DNA of 64,000 nt from contig CANJPQ010000022.1 in the NCBI GenBank assembly GCA_947476275.1, positions 1 through 64,000 on the forward strand, given 5' to 3'. Source of the stretch: Fidelibacterota bacterium. GTDB lineage: Bacteria; Pseudomonadota; Alphaproteobacteria; Rhodospirillales; Rhodospirillaceae. The stretch's first letter is position 1; each line of letters begins with the position of its first letter. The notes below the pieces were generated by a model. The model saw only the letters and a list, made by a program, of their open reading frames with translations. It was not told the origin of the DNA and made no database searches. Positions 62,960 through 64,000 of this stretch are shown here, one piece after another. Position numbers and translations under genes: made by a program.

Positions 62960-64000
62960 TTAATTCCGTAACGGCTTGCCCGTATCCAACATGTGTTCCA
63001 TGCGCGCCAGCGTTTGCGGCGTGCGCGCGAGTTCGATGAACACCTGTCGTTCCAGCTTCAGCAGGTCTTTCTCGGTGACGGTCTCGGTGATGTCGGTCTT
63101 GCCGCCGGTGAGCACCTTGGCGAGCGCCAGCGACACGGTGCGATCGTGCGGCGTCAGCTTGCCTTGCGCCTCGAAGCCGGCGAGGGCGAGTTTCAGCGCC
63201 GCAATCCCCGTTGCGCCGGGCAGGGAGATGCTCTCGTCCTTCGGCGGCTCGTACGCCGCGGCGAGTTTCAGCACTTTGGCTTTGGCATCGGCGAGCAGGC
63301 GGTCGCGGTTCATGGTGATCTCGTCGTTCTTGCGCAGGATGCCCATTTCCTTGGCTTCTTGCGCCGACTTCGACACCTGCGCGGTGCCGATCATCTCGAA
63401 CGCCTTCGCCACCGCCGGCATTGGGCCCTTCGGCATGCGCGGGTCTTTTTTCGCGCGCAGCAGCATTTCCTTGCAGCCGCCCCAGCCGGGGATCACGCCG
63501 ACGCCGACCTCGACCAGGCCGGTGTACAGCTCCGCGTGGGCCTGGATGGAATCGGAGTGCAGCAGGATTTCGCAGCCGCCGCCCAAGGCCATGCCCAGCG
63601 GTGCGGACACCACCGGGAACGGCGCTTGCTTGAGTGCGAGATAGGTCTTCTGGCCGTCCTCGATCTGGCTTTCGATCTCGCTCCACACGGCGATGTTGGC
63701 CGCGAACAGCATGAGGCCGACGTTGGCGCCGACGGAGAAGTTCGGGCCTTCGTTATGGATGACGAGGCCTTTCCATTTCTTGTCGGTCTTGAACAGCTTC
63801 AGCGTGTCCTTGTAGAGCGCCATGATCCCGGGATCGAGGCTGTTCATCTTCGAGGTGAACTCGAAGCACGCCACCCCGTCGCCGATGTCCCACAGCTTGG
63901 CGGAGCCGTTGCGCAACAGCGGCTTGCCCGCGCGTTTGATGTCGGCCAGCTTCAACACGCCCGGCGCGCGCACCACGTCGGCGTAATCGCCCTTGGTGGT
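62960..64000 (-). CDS. 3-Hydroxyacyl-CoA dehydrogenase/enoyl-CoA hydratase, C-terminal part (FadB-like, runs off window)
   Basis: The visible 346 codons are the 3' part of a larger gene whose frame continues past position 64000 without a start. The stretch contains a crotonase fold: NFSVGANVGLMLFAANIAVW and PFPVVSAPLGMALGGGCEIL (oxyanion loops), VEVGVGVIPGWGGCKEMLLR, then a C-terminal helical segment ending ARMEHMLDTGKPLRN. In proteins of about 770-800 residues of this type the dehydrogenase NAD-binding and C-terminal domains precede the crotonase part. With the acyl-CoA dehydrogenase downstream it forms a beta-oxidation operon. Confidence 0.88.
   Translation of the reverse strand, partial: TTKGDYADVVRAPGVLKLADIKRAGKPLLRNGSAKLWDIGDGVACFEFTSKMNSLDPGIMALYKDTLKLFKTDKKWKGLVIHNEGPNFSVGANVGLMLFAANIAVWSEIESQIEDGQKTYLALKQAPFPVVSAPLGMALGGGCEILLHSDSIQAHAELYTGLVEVGVGVIPGWGGCKEMLLRAKKDPRMPKGPMPAVAKAFEMIGTAQVSKSAQEAKEMGILRKNDEITMNRDRLLADAKAKVLKLAAAYEPPKDESISLPGATGIAALKLALAGFEAQGKLTPHDRTVSLALAKVLTGGKTDITETVTEKDLLKLERQVFIELARTPQTLARMEHMLDTGKPLRN

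Overview
The window is GC-rich chromosomal DNA that is dense in genes and most likely comes from an alphaproteobacterium. The evidence is a CIRCE-controlled groESL operon, a class I lysyl-tRNA synthetase, a CtaA/Cox15 heme A synthase, and REP-like palindromes of the type (TGGA-TCCCGGC..GCCGGGA-TGAC) common in that class. No rRNA, tRNA or CRISPR array is visible. The taxonomic call is inference.

Layout. 1-8 kb is accessory and decaying: the end of an IS3-family element that has cut into a membrane-protein gene, a GT39-type and a GT2/GtrA-type glycosyltransferase, glyoxalase II, a SemiSWEET, a PEP-CTERM/discoidin pseudogene with an in-frame stop, an orphan LuxR-type response regulator, a CheY pseudogene (stop plus frameshift) and an unrecognised conserved-looking gene. 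8-14 kb carries an OprB porin, thioredoxin, cold-shock protein, a DUF5666/DUF6502 pair, a second GT2 facing them across a palindrome-rich spacer, and a TonB-TPR protein.

14-32 kb is an accessory metabolic block: VAO-type flavoprotein, Tat-like S10 peptidase, secreted beta-propeller coupled to two GT61 glycosyltransferases, two tandem Rieske oxygenases, a SAM methyltransferase, a triad-less alpha/beta-hydrolase coupled to MFS and EamA transporters, DUF1838, and a secreted amidohydrolase. A paralogous flavoprotein + methyltransferase pair, followed by an exported formylglycine-generating-enzyme-like protein, lies at 52-56 kb. The repeated gene families suggest one uncharacterised oxidative/methylation pathway in two blocks. 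This is the best candidate for an undescribed system.

32-48 kb is mostly housekeeping: murI, a histidine kinase, ctaA-tldD, groESL, then a WbpG/HisH/HisF-type set for making an amidino sugar (its HisF paralogue lacks catalytic Asp11), three envelope proteins, a DinG-like helicase and a GIY-YIG protein. 48-64 kb holds lysK, a large TPR/OGT (SPINDLY-like) protein, the second flavoprotein/methyltransferase block, a catalase-peroxidase with a Tat-type signal and two Irr/Fur-like boxes on its promoter, a phage-tail-like/RlpA-like fusion protein, and beta-oxidation genes (acyl-CoA dehydrogenase and the 3' part of a FadB-like gene) separated by REP pairs.

Several short perfect or near-perfect tandem duplications (15-17 bp period) lie at stop-start junctions or within a signal peptide, suggesting frequent replication slippage.
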